From an uncultured Bacteroidales bacterium (GTDB lineage Bacteria > Bacteroidota > Bacteroidia > Bacteroidales > Muribaculaceae): DNA of 64,000 nt. A program made the translations under genes and the position numbers. The notes under the pieces were generated by a model. The model did no database searches and was not told the DNA's origin. It worked only from the letters and a program-made list of their open reading frames with translations. Location of the stretch: the NCBI GenBank assembly GCA_946011725.1, contig CAMGBT010000003.1:1-64000 (forward strand), in the 5' to 3' direction. Shown here piece after piece: positions 40,517-49,558 of the stretch (position 1 is the stretch's first letter; every line of letters begins with the position of its first letter).

Positions 40517-41194
40517 TTACTCGTTGATGTAGGGGAGCAACAGGTCGCGCCAGATGAGGTAACCGGGAGCGAGCAGGTGCAGGCCGTCGTTGGTGAGTTC
40601 GCGCCGCAGGTTGCCCTCGCCGTCGGTGAAGTGGGGGTAGAGGTTGATCCACGTCACGCCCAATTCGGCCGCACGCAGTTGCAGCAGGCGGTTGATTTCG
40701 CGGATGACGTCTTCCTTGCCGTCGAGGCGGTGGTAGCGCTGGAAGGATTGGTTGATGGGCAGCAGCGACTGGAGGTAGATGCGGGTGGTGGGGGATTCTT
40801 GGCGGATGCGCTCGAGGACTTTGACGATGCCGTCGACTACTTCCTCGGCGGTGAGGTCGTGGCTGACGTCGTTGACGCCTGTGAGGAGGAAAATTTTGGC
40901 GGGGTGTCCGCGGAGCACGGAGCCGAGGCGTTGGTAGATGCCTTCGGCGGTGTCGCCGTTGATGCCGCGATTAACTACCAATGGGTTGTCGAGCAGTTCG
41001 CGCCATTCGCAGCCGTGGGTGAGGCTGTTGCCGAGCATGACGATATTGTCGGAGCGAACGCCGAGTTGGTCGAACAATGTGGCGCGCTGTCCGTAGAGTT
41101 CGCCGAATTTCGGGTCGGGAACGAAAGAGGAAGTCTGCGCTGACAGCGCCATGGCTGTCAGCACAGAGAATCCGAGTAAGAGTTTGCGCAGCAT
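40517..41194 (-). CDS. Secreted SGNH/GDSL hydrolase
   Basis: Signal peptide MLRKLLLGFSVLTAMALSAQ; VMLGNSLTHG, RGINGDTAEGI, LTGVND, DGLHLL. Confidence 0.88.
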   Translation of the reverse strand: MLRKLLLGFSVLTAMALSAQTSSFVPDPKFGELYGQRATLFDQLGVRSDNIVMLGNSLTHGCEWRELLDNPLVVNRGINGDTAEGIYQRLGSVLRGHPAKIFLLTGVNDVSHDLTAEEVVDGIVKVLERIRQESPTTRIYLQSLLPINQSFQRYHRLDGKEDVIREINRLLQLRAAELGVTWINLYPHFTDGEGNLRRELTNDGLHLLAPGYLIWRDLLLPYINE

Positions 41195-41207
41195 AATTTT
41201 TCAAAAA

Positions 41208-42032
41208 TTATTCTTCGACTACGCCGCGGTAAGCGTCGACGGCAGCTTTGACTGAGCCGTGCATCAGCAGCAAGCGTTTTGCTTCGTCGTAAGAGAGTTT
41301 GAGTTCGTCGACCACCATACGGGTGCCGCGGTCCACGAGTTTAGCGTTGGTGAGTTGCATGTTGACCATCTTGTTGCCTTTTACGCGGCCCATTTTGATC
41401 ATGACGGTGGTTGAGATCATGTTGCAGATCATTTTTTGACCGGTGCCGGATTTCATGCGGGATGAACCGGTGACGTATTCGGGACCGACGACCATTTCGA
41501 TGGCGATATCGGCGGCTTGGCTGATGGGGGCGTCGGGGTTTGAGGTGATGGCAGCGGTGAGGATGCCGTGTGCTCGGCAGTCGTTGAGTGCGCCGATCAC
41601 GTAGGGCGTGGTGCCGGAAGCGGCGATACCGATAACGGTGTCTTTTTCGTTGATGTTGAATTGCTGCAGGTCGAGCCAGCCTTGCTTGGTGTCGTCTTCG
41701 GCGTTTTCAACGGCGTTGCGCAGGGCGGTGTCGCCGCCGGCGATGAGGCCGATTACCCACGAGGGGTCCATGCCGAATGTGGGAGGGATTTCGGAGGCGT
41801 CGAGCACGCCGAGGCGACCGGAGGTGCCGGCGCCCATATAGAAGATGCGGCCGCCGCGTTTCATGCGGGCCACGATTTCGGTGACGAGTTTTTCGATAGC
41901 GGGGATAGCTTTTTCCACGGCGAGGGCCACTTTTTTGTCCTCAGTGTTGATGTCGTGGAGGATTTCGCCAACAGATTTTTTTTCGAGGTCGTTGTAGAGC
42001 GAAGATTGCTCGCTGATTTTTACGAATGCCAT
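41208..42032 (-). CDS. murQ: N-acetylmuramic acid 6-phosphate etherase
   Basis: GAGTSGRLGVLDASEIPPTFG; GPEYVTGSSRMKSGTGQKMICNMIST. Confidence 0.96.
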   Translation of the reverse strand: MAFVKISEQSSLYNDLEKKSVGEILHDINTEDKKVALAVEKAIPAIEKLVTEIVARMKRGGRIFYMGAGTSGRLGVLDASEIPPTFGMDPSWVIGLIAGGDTALRNAVENAEDDTKQGWLDLQQFNINEKDTVIGIAASGTTPYVIGALNDCRAHGILTAAITSNPDAPISQAADIAIEMVVGPEYVTGSSRMKSGTGQKMICNMISTTVMIKMGRVKGNKMVNMQLTNAKLVDRGTRMVVDELKLSYDEAKRLLLMHGSVKAAVDAYRGVVEE

Positions 42033-42060
42033 GATGTTGTTGCTTTATAAATGGATTGTG

Positions 42061-42906
42061 TTAGATTGCAGTGTGGAATTTGATAAGGCCTTCCATGGGG
42101 CTCTTGATGATGGAGCCGACAGTGCAGCCGCATTGAGCGGCGGCTTCTTCGAGCACTTCGCGGTAGTAGAAAGCGATTGAGCCGATGAAGTTGACGCTGA
42201 GGTTGCTGTAGTTGTGGTACTGCTGGATGTTGCGCACGAAGAAAGCCTTGAATGAGTTGAGCACGAGCGCGTGGATTTCGGGGCGGTCGATGTTTTGGAT
42301 TAAGAACGGTGTGATGGAAGCGAGGAAGCGGTTGCCTTGGGGTTCTTTATAGACGCGACGGATGATGGTCATGCGGTCGAGTTCGTATTGTTGGAGGAAC
42401 TTTTGGCAGAGGTCGGCGGGAAGTTGGTTTTTGAGCACGTCGCCGATGAGGAGCTTGCCTAACACGGCGCCGGAGCCTTCGTCGCCGAGGATGTAGCCGA
42501 GCGGCGACACGTTGTCGCAGATTTTTTCGCCGTCGTAGTAACAAGAATTCGAGCCGGTGCCCATGATGCAAGCGATGCCGGGGTTGCGGCCGCAGAGGGC
42601 GCGGGCGGCGGCAAGCAGGTCGGTGTGCACTTCGACGATTTTGGTGTCGGGGATGTTAGCTTGGATAGCGCGCGCCACGTTGCCGCACACCTCGGGGGAG
42701 ATGCAGCCGGCGCCGTAGAAGTAGACTTCGTCGATGGGGTAACCGGCCATTTCGGGGGCGAGCTCGTCGGCCAAACGAGTGCGCATTTCTTCTTCAGTGA
42801 GCATCACGGCATTCATGCCGAGGGTGAACACTTGTTTTTCAACTTTTCCATTGTTGAGCAGGCACCAGTCGATTTTGGTGCTGCCACAGTCAGCTACGAG
42901 TATCAT
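42061..42906 (-). CDS. BadF/BadG-type ATPase family sugar kinase, probable MurNAc/GlcNAc kinase (MurK-like)
   Basis: ILVADCGSTKIDWCLL; IACIMGTGSNSCYYDG; GYILGDEGSGAVLGK; adjacent to murQ. Confidence 0.85.
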   Translation of the reverse strand: MILVADCGSTKIDWCLLNNGKVEKQVFTLGMNAVMLTEEEMRTRLADELAPEMAGYPIDEVYFYGAGCISPEVCGNVARAIQANIPDTKIVEVHTDLLAAARALCGRNPGIACIMGTGSNSCYYDGEKICDNVSPLGYILGDEGSGAVLGKLLIGDVLKNQLPADLCQKFLQQYELDRMTIIRRVYKEPQGNRFLASITPFLIQNIDRPEIHALVLNSFKAFFVRNIQQYHNYSNLSVNFIGSIAFYYREVLEEAAAQCGCTVGSIIKSPMEGLIKFHTAI

Positions 42907-44066
42907 ATCTTAATGTATATTTTGTTACGGTAAAGGATTAAGCCCACAAGCCAGTTGAGGGCGACAAAAGCGAGAGCGAAGATGAGAGATGCCAAAGTTT
43001 CATCGCCGCCGCAGGCGGGGATGAGCGTTTGGTAAGCCAGTCCTTTGATGCTGATGAGGCCGGATTCGGCGGCAGCATAAGGGATTTTGATAGCGCCCAG
43101 GGTGATGGACAGGACGCCGGCCAGGCAGTAGAGAAACAGGGGGTTGATGCCGAACACTTCGAAGAAGCGACACCAGCGGTTGTGCCCCCGGATGTCGATG
43201 ATCCAGATGAGCAGACCGAGCAGCGACGAGGCGAGGCCGCAGGTGGTGAGCACGAAAGTGGGCGACCAAATTTTTTTGTTGATAGGCAGGCCGTAAGCGA
43301 TGAGCAGGCCGGCGAAAGTTAGGCATGTGCCTACGATAAAGAGACGGTTGATTCGTTGATGATTGTCCTTGGTGCCGAGGATGAGCGAGCCGCACAGGAA
43401 GCCGATGAGCATGTGCGCGATGGCCGGCAGGGTGGAAAGCAGGCCTTCGGGATCGAGGTGGAGGGTGATGCCGCCCACAGTGTCGGCATAGAGATGGTCA
43501 GCGCCGAGGACTTTGTTGTCGATAATATAGATAATGTTAGATTCGGAAAATTCGTATCCGTGGCCGAAAATCAGTGCCGCGGAATACAGCACCAAGATTG
43601 CGGCAATGAGCCATGGCAGGCGACGCTTGCCCAGCCAAAGGGCAAGCAGCGAGCCGAAGCCGTAGCACAGCGCCAAGCGGGGCATCACTCCGAGGATGCG
43701 CAGATGATCGAAAGTCCACACGCTGTCGAGGAGCGACTTCCCGCTGAAAATGCCGTACATAAACTTGCTGAACCACGCTATGCCCAAGCCGATGGCGAAG
43801 ATCACCACCGTGCGCACCGCGATTTTGCGCGCGGCCGCCATGGAGAGTTCAAAGTTGTATTTGCGCAGGGAGAAGTAAGTGCTCACGCCCATGATGAACA
43901 TGAAGAATGGGAACACCAAGTCGGTGGGTGTGAAGCCGTTCCATTCGGCATGCCCCAGCGGGGTGTATATATGCCCCCACGACCCGGGGTTGTTCACCAT
44001 AATCATACCGGCTATGGTGATACCGCGGAGGATGTCGAGAGCGAGCAGACGTTTTTGTTGTGCCAT
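42903..44066 (-). CDS. DUF5009/NagX-type multipass membrane protein (acyltransferase family; MurT-like position)
   Basis: RLLALDILRGITIAGMIMVNNPGSWGHIYTPLGHAEWNGFTPTDLVFPFFMFIMGVS; 4-nt ATGA overlap with the kinase. Confidence 0.85.
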   Translation of the reverse strand: MAQQKRLLALDILRGITIAGMIMVNNPGSWGHIYTPLGHAEWNGFTPTDLVFPFFMFIMGVSTYFSLRKYNFELSMAAARKIAVRTVVIFAIGLGIAWFSKFMYGIFSGKSLLDSVWTFDHLRILGVMPRLALCYGFGSLLALWLGKRRLPWLIAAILVLYSAALIFGHGYEFSESNIIYIIDNKVLGADHLYADTVGGITLHLDPEGLLSTLPAIAHMLIGFLCGSLILGTKDNHQRINRLFIVGTCLTFAGLLIAYGLPINKKIWSPTFVLTTCGLASSLLGLLIWIIDIRGHNRWCRFFEVFGINPLFLYCLAGVLSITLGAIKIPYAAAESGLISIKGLAYQTLIPACGGDETLASLIFALAFVALNWLVGLILYRNKIYIKI

Positions 44067-44088
44067 TTTTGGGGTTACGGGTTATGGG

Positions 44089-46908
44089 TTACGGTTTGGG
44101 GGTGGTATGGGCATCAACCAAGTAGGCGATGGACTTGTAGGGGATGCCGCTATTGTGAGTGAGGCCGATTTCGCAGGTGCGCGAGTTGGAGTAGCCTTGC
44201 TTCACTCCGTTGGCTTCGATTACCGGACGGAGCTTGCGCAGCGCCCAGCGGTTGAGTTCGGGCACGGTGAAGCCTTTGTCGCCGGCGAAACCGCAGCAGC
44301 CCACTTCGGGTGGAACGACCACGTTGGTGGAGCAACGGCGGGCCAAGTCGATGATGACGTTGGCCAAGCCCATGCGACGGGTGGAGCAGGTGACATGCAC
44401 GGCCACCGGTTCGTCGGTGGGAGTAAACTGCAGATGCGGTGCCAAGAAGGTGGCGATGAACTCAGCCGGTTCGTAGAGGTGCATCGACTTGATGTGGTCG
44501 CGCATGCGGTGCAGACACGGACTCTGGTCGCACAGCACCGGGTATTGTCCATTGTTGGATGCAGCCCACAGCGCGGCCTCGAGCTTGGCGGTCATTTGGT
44601 CGGCGATTTCGGGCATACCCTTGCTTTCCCAAATCATGCCGCAGCAGAGTTGGTCCATGTTCTGAGGGAAGACCACGCGGTAGCCGGCCTTGTTGCAGAG
44701 GCTGAGCATGGTGTCGACCAGCGGCGCGATGGTTTTGCCCGGTTCGGGGGTTATACCCATTGTGCGGTTAAGGCACGATGGGAAGTACACCACCACGCGC
44801 TCCGACTGCGGTTGCGGTGTAGCCAGCGTCTTGCTGATAGAGTACGGCGCGGGCAATGCAGCCGTCCACCGCGGCAGGCCCAGCGAGTGGAGACCTTCGC
44901 CGATGCTGTTCACCAGCGAATCGCCCAGCAGCTTGTGAGCCAGGTGCGCTGCGCCCAAAGCGAAGCGCACACCTGACGCGATGCCGCCGATGTGGTTAGC
45001 GGAGAACTCGCCGAGACGGTAGCTGAACGATCCCTTGGGGTGGAGCTGTTCGCGCAGCACGTGCACCAATTCGCCCGTGTTGATTTTCATCGGACAGGAG
45101 GTGCTGCACAGGCCGTCGCCGGCGCAGGTTTGCTCGCCTAAGAAGGCGAACGCACGCTCCAAGCGGGCGGCGCGAGCCAAGGCTTCGGGGGTGGCGAGAG
45201 CGCGCAGACGGGCCAACTCGCGCACGATGACGATGCGCTGGCGGGCCGACAGGGTGAAGCCGCAGCTCACGCAGTTCACCTCGCAGAAGCCGCACTCGAT
45301 GCATTTATCCACCAGCGGGTGCACCGGCGGCAGCGGTTTCATGTTCTTGATGAAGCATTCGGGGTCGTCGTTGAAAATCACCCCCGGATTGAGTATGTTC
45401 ATCGGGTCAAAAGCCGCTTTGAGGCGGCGCATCAGGCCGAAAGCCTTGTCGCCCCACTCTTTTGCCACGAAGGGAGCCATATTGCGACCGGTGCCGTGCT
45501 CGGCTTTGAGCGAGCCGTCGTATTTGTCGACCACCAACCGTTCGACCATCTCCATCATGTGGCGATACTTGTCGATATCGGCCTGAGTTTCAAACGATTG
45601 GCCGATGATAAAGTGGTAATTGCCTTCGAAAGCGTGGCCGTAGATGCAGGCGTCGCCGTAGCCGCTGTCGTGCAGCAGCTGCAGCAGGTCTTCGGTGGCC
45701 TGCGGCAGGTCGTCGATGTGGAAAGCGATGTCTTCGATCAGCGCGGTGGTGCCGTTGGGGCGGGTGCCGCCCACGGTGGGGAACACGCCCGAGCGCAGCG
45801 CCCACCAGCCGTCGGTTTCAGCCGGATCGGACGAGAAGTGAGCGGGTTTGAACAGGGTGAATTGACTGATGACGGCGTTGATGGCGTCGATGTTTTGCTG
45901 CAGCAGCTCGGGGGTGTCGGCCTTGGTGTCGAGCAGCACGGCGGTGAGATCCGAGCCGGTGACGTCGTGTACGGCCGCGAGCGACTTGCTGTCGAGCAGC
46001 TCGCACGAATCCGCCGGGGAACCCTTTTTGAGCGCCACGATGCACCGACACGCCTCGGTGACGCTGCTGAAGTAGAGCATCGCTGAGGCCTTGCAGGGAT
46101 AGAGGTGCGAGGTGGCCATGGTGGCGCGCGACAGGAACGCCAACGTGCCTTCCGAGCCCACCATGCAGTGCGCGATGATATCGAACGGGTCGTCGTACAG
46201 CACCATCGGCAGGATGTTCAAGCCGGTGACGTTCTTGATGGAGTACTTATGGCGGATGCGCGCGGTGAGCGCTGCGTCGGCGCGGATTTCATCGCGGATG
46301 GCGATGATTTCGTCCAACAAGGGCTTGTGGCTCAGGGCGAAAGCCTGACGCGAGGCGGGGTCGGCGGTGTCGAGCACCGTGCCGTCGGCCAAGACGATGC
46401 GCACGGCGTGGAGCACGCGGTCGCTGTTAGCGTGCGTGCCGCAGTTCATGCCCGAGGCATTGTTGATGATGATGCCGCCCACCATGGCCGACTTCTTCGA
46501 GGCGGGGTCGGGGGCGAACATGCGGCCATAAGGCGCGAGGATCTCGTTCACTCTCGAACCGATAATGCCCGGTTCGAGAGTGATGGTCGAAAGATCCTGT
46601 GAAATTTGGTAGCTCTCCCACCCTTTGCCGGCCACAATGAGCACCGAATCGGTGATGGCCTGCCCCGAGAGGCTGGTGCCCGCCGCACGGAAGGTAACGG
46701 GCACGCCATGGCGCGAGGCCGCTCGCAGCAAGTGTGCTACTTCGGCTTCGTTGGAAGCGCGTACCACGATTTTAGGTATGAGCCGGTAGAAGCCGGCATC
46801 AGTACCCCAAGCCAAGGTGCGCAGTTCGTCGGTGTAGATGCGCTCAGCGTCTACAAACATTTGGATGTCGCGCAAAAATGCTTGATGCTGCAAAGAATCG
46901 AGTTTCAT
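44089..46908 (-). CDS. FAD-binding and Fe-S oxidoreductase, probable D-lactate dehydrogenase
   Basis: PCMH-type FAD domain (PVTFRAAGTSLSGQAITDSVLI), CIECGFCEVNC and CAGDGLCSTSCPM ferredoxin motifs, CCGxx CCG domains. Confidence 0.88.
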   Translation of the reverse strand: MKLDSLQHQAFLRDIQMFVDAERIYTDELRTLAWGTDAGFYRLIPKIVVRASNEAEVAHLLRAASRHGVPVTFRAAGTSLSGQAITDSVLIVAGKGWESYQISQDLSTITLEPGIIGSRVNEILAPYGRMFAPDPASKKSAMVGGIIINNASGMNCGTHANSDRVLHAVRIVLADGTVLDTADPASRQAFALSHKPLLDEIIAIRDEIRADAALTARIRHKYSIKNVTGLNILPMVLYDDPFDIIAHCMVGSEGTLAFLSRATMATSHLYPCKASAMLYFSSVTEACRCIVALKKGSPADSCELLDSKSLAAVHDVTGSDLTAVLLDTKADTPELLQQNIDAINAVISQFTLFKPAHFSSDPAETDGWWALRSGVFPTVGGTRPNGTTALIEDIAFHIDDLPQATEDLLQLLHDSGYGDACIYGHAFEGNYHFIIGQSFETQADIDKYRHMMEMVERLVVDKYDGSLKAEHGTGRNMAPFVAKEWGDKAFGLMRRLKAAFDPMNILNPGVIFNDDPECFIKNMKPLPPVHPLVDKCIECGFCEVNCVSCGFTLSARQRIVIVRELARLRALATPEALARAARLERAFAFLGEQTCAGDGLCSTSCPMKINTGELVHVLREQLHPKGSFSYRLGEFSANHIGGIASGVRFALGAAHLAHKLLGDSLVNSIGEGLHSLGLPRWTAALPAPYSISKTLATPQPQSERVVVYFPSCLNRTMGITPEPGKTIAPLVDTMLSLCNKAGYRVVFPQNMDQLCCGMIWESKGMPEIADQMTAKLEAALWAASNNGQYPVLCDQSPCLHRMRDHIKSMHLYEPAEFIATFLAPHLQFTPTDEPVAVHVTCSTRRMGLANVIIDLARRCSTNVVVPPEVGCCGFAGDKGFTVPELNRWALRKLRPVIEANGVKQGYSNSRTCEIGLTHNSGIPYKSIAYLVDAHTTPKP

Positions 46909-46938
46909 TGTCAGAGACTTAAGGGATGGGAAGAGACG

Positions 46939-48171
46939 TTATTGATAGAGATAGTATTTCGAAGATGCCAGGCGGAAAGCTTCCACGTCCTTGTTCCAGT
47001 AGTCGATGATGTCGGCCACGGAGTGGTTCACCGAGAAGCGTCGGCGGATTTCAAAGGAGCCGCACACCTTGTCGAACATGCTGAAACGTTTGGGGTTGCA
47101 AGTTTCCATAGCCTTGTGGTCGGGGTAGAGGCGGGCAATCTCTTGCATCACGTAGAACTGGGTGAGCGAGAGGTTGGCCGCATGGCGGTCGGTGACGTAC
47201 ACTTCCACGCCTTGCAGATTTTCGCCCTTGCCGAAAGAGTAGAACGGCTTGATGTGGATGGGGCGGAAGACAAGGCCGGGGAGGTGGAGATCGTTGAGGG
47301 CGCGAGCCAGCTCTTCGGCATTGCACCATTCGGCGCAGAAGAGTTTGAATGGCTCGGTGTAGCCCACGCCGATGTTCATGTACTCAATCTCGCCGAGGAT
47401 GCCGGTCACGGGATAGAGCACGGCAGCTTCGGGGTTGGGGATGTGGGGCGACGGCAGCACCCAGGGCATACCGGTTTGACGGAAGTCCATGTCGCGGGTC
47501 CACCCTTCCATGGGGATGACGGTGAGGTCCACGTGAAGGCCGTTGCCGATGAGGCCTTCCTCGTTGAGGTACATGGCCAGCTCGCCGGGAGTCAGACCGT
47601 AGAGATACGGTATGGGGAACTGACTCACGAACGAGATGCACGAATCCTCGGCCAAGCAGCCTTCAATCTTGTTGCCGCCCACGGGGTTGGGACGGTCGAG
47701 CACCATGAACTGAATGCCCTGCTCGGCACACGCTTCCATGGCCACGCCCATGGTGGAGATGAAGGTGTACGAGCGGCAGCCGATGTCTTGGATGTCGTAG
47801 ATGAGCACGTCCACGCCTTTGAGCATCTCGGGGGTGGGCTTGCGGGTGGCGCCGTAGCAGGAGAACACGGTGACACCGGTGGCCGGATCCACCGAGTTGT
47901 CCACATGGTCGCCGGCATGCACGTCGCCGCGCACACCGTGCTCGGGTGCGTACAGTCCCACCAGCTCCACTCCGGGAGCCTCGTGGAGGATGTCGATGGT
48001 GGAGCGCAGGTTATTGTCCACGCCGGTGGGGTTGGTGATCAACCCCACGCGCTTGCCTTGCAAAGGCGCGAAGTTTTGGTCGCGCAGCACCTCGATACCG
48101 GGTTTAACCGTTTGAGCCGCAGCGCCCACGGCCAGCAGGCCGGCAAATATTGCGATGAGAAATTTTTTCAT
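46939..48171 (-). CDS. DUF1343 family exo-beta-N-acetylmuramidase (NamZ-like)
   Basis: Signal peptide MKKFLIAIFAGLLAVGAAAQ; GKRVGLITNPTGVDNNLRSTIDIL, YAPEHGVRGD, DIQDIGCRSYTFISTM, LDRPNPVGG. Confidence 0.9.
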   Translation of the reverse strand: MKKFLIAIFAGLLAVGAAAQTVKPGIEVLRDQNFAPLQGKRVGLITNPTGVDNNLRSTIDILHEAPGVELVGLYAPEHGVRGDVHAGDHVDNSVDPATGVTVFSCYGATRKPTPEMLKGVDVLIYDIQDIGCRSYTFISTMGVAMEACAEQGIQFMVLDRPNPVGGNKIEGCLAEDSCISFVSQFPIPYLYGLTPGELAMYLNEEGLIGNGLHVDLTVIPMEGWTRDMDFRQTGMPWVLPSPHIPNPEAAVLYPVTGILGEIEYMNIGVGYTEPFKLFCAEWCNAEELARALNDLHLPGLVFRPIHIKPFYSFGKGENLQGVEVYVTDRHAANLSLTQFYVMQEIARLYPDHKAMETCNPKRFSMFDKVCGSFEIRRRFSVNHSVADIIDYWNKDVEAFRLASSKYYLYQ

Positions 48172-48178
48172 AACGTAT

Positions 48179-49534
48179 TTACTTTTCTTTAGCACCGTAT
48201 TTGGGGTCGATATGCTTGCGCACCAATGCGGTCACGGTCCATGTGGCGGCGTTACAAGCGAGCACCCAGAAGAAGAAGTTGATGTAAGAATTGCCCAGCA
48301 TCACCTCTTTAATCCAGCCGGCAGCCATGCCCGGGAGCATCATGCCCAGAGCCATGAATGCGGTGCAGATAGCGTAGTGCGAAGTCTTGTAGGGGCCGTC
48401 GGCGAAGTACATCATGAACAGCATGAATGCGGTGAAGCCGAAGCCGTAGGCAAACTGTTCGAGCACGATGCAGCAGTACACGGTGATCTTGCCGGAGACA
48501 GTGGCGTAGTCGGGGGTAAGGTTCGACAGGATAATGTAAGCCACGCAGTTGAGCGAGGTAGCTAATGCCATGGGCCAAATCCAGCGACGCAGGCCGCCGT
48601 TCGAGGCGCAGATGCCGCCGATGATGCCGCCGATAGTGAGGCCGATGATGGCCAAGGTGCCGTAAGCGAAGCCCACTTCAGTTTGGGTCATGCCCAAGCC
48701 GCCGGCATCGCGCGAGGCCAGCAGGAACGGTTGGCACAGCTTCACCACCTGAGCTTCGGGCAAGCGATACAGCAGCATAAACAGGATGGCCAGCGCCACG
48801 TGCTTCTTTTGGAAGAAGGTGACGAACGAGCCGAGGAACTCTTTGAGGATAGCGCCCACACCTTTCTTCTCGGAGGAGCCGCCTACGGAACGGTCAGCAG
48901 CCGGAGCGGGCAGGATGGTCCAGTGCCACAGCGACACGATGCCGAAGAAGGCAGCAGTGCCGATGATGGTCCACTTCCAAGCCATAGCAACGTCGCCGCC
49001 GCACCAATCGCTTTGCAGGTAGCCGGCAATCATCACCAAGCCGCCTTGGCCGAAGACGTTGGCACAGCGATAGAAGGTGGAACGGATGCCCACGAACATA
49101 CTCTGCTGACGGGTGTCGAGCGCAAGCATGTAGAAGCCGTCGGAGGCGATGTCGTGAGTAGCGGAGCAGAAAGCGGTGATGAAGTAGAAGAACAAGCACA
49201 CGGCGAAGGTGCTAACCGGCACGCCCTTGGCGATGGCGGCGGCGTCGGGTAGCGGCAGGGTGAATGCCACCGCAGCCAAGCCCACGGCAATGCAGATTTG
49301 CATGGTCACGGTCCACCACCGCTTGGTGCGGATAATGTCCACGATGGGGCCCCAGAAGGGCTTGATTACCCACGGCAGGTATAGCCAGCCGGTGTACAGC
49401 GCGGCATCGCTTTCCGACATACCCAGCTGGGTGAACAGCACCATGGTCACCATGTTGATGAAGATAAACGGTATACCCTGGGCGAAATACAGCGAGGGAA
49501 TCCAAGCCCACGGGTTACGATAAGTTGCAGCCAT
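48179..49534 (-). CDS. MFS transporter, AmpG-like
   Basis: NPWAWIPSLYFAQGIPFIFINMVTMVLFTQLGMSESDAALYTGWLYLPWVIKPFWGPIVD; SATHDIASDGFYMLAL. Confidence 0.88.
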   Translation of the reverse strand: MAATYRNPWAWIPSLYFAQGIPFIFINMVTMVLFTQLGMSESDAALYTGWLYLPWVIKPFWGPIVDIIRTKRWWTVTMQICIAVGLAAVAFTLPLPDAAAIAKGVPVSTFAVCLFFYFITAFCSATHDIASDGFYMLALDTRQQSMFVGIRSTFYRCANVFGQGGLVMIAGYLQSDWCGGDVAMAWKWTIIGTAAFFGIVSLWHWTILPAPAADRSVGGSSEKKGVGAILKEFLGSFVTFFQKKHVALAILFMLLYRLPEAQVVKLCQPFLLASRDAGGLGMTQTEVGFAYGTLAIIGLTIGGIIGGICASNGGLRRWIWPMALATSLNCVAYIILSNLTPDYATVSGKITVYCCIVLEQFAYGFGFTAFMLFMMYFADGPYKTSHYAICTAFMALGMMLPGMAAGWIKEVMLGNSYINFFFWVLACNAATWTVTALVRKHIDPKYGAKEK

Positions 49535-49558
49535 AGTTAGTGTATTGAGTTTTAGGTG

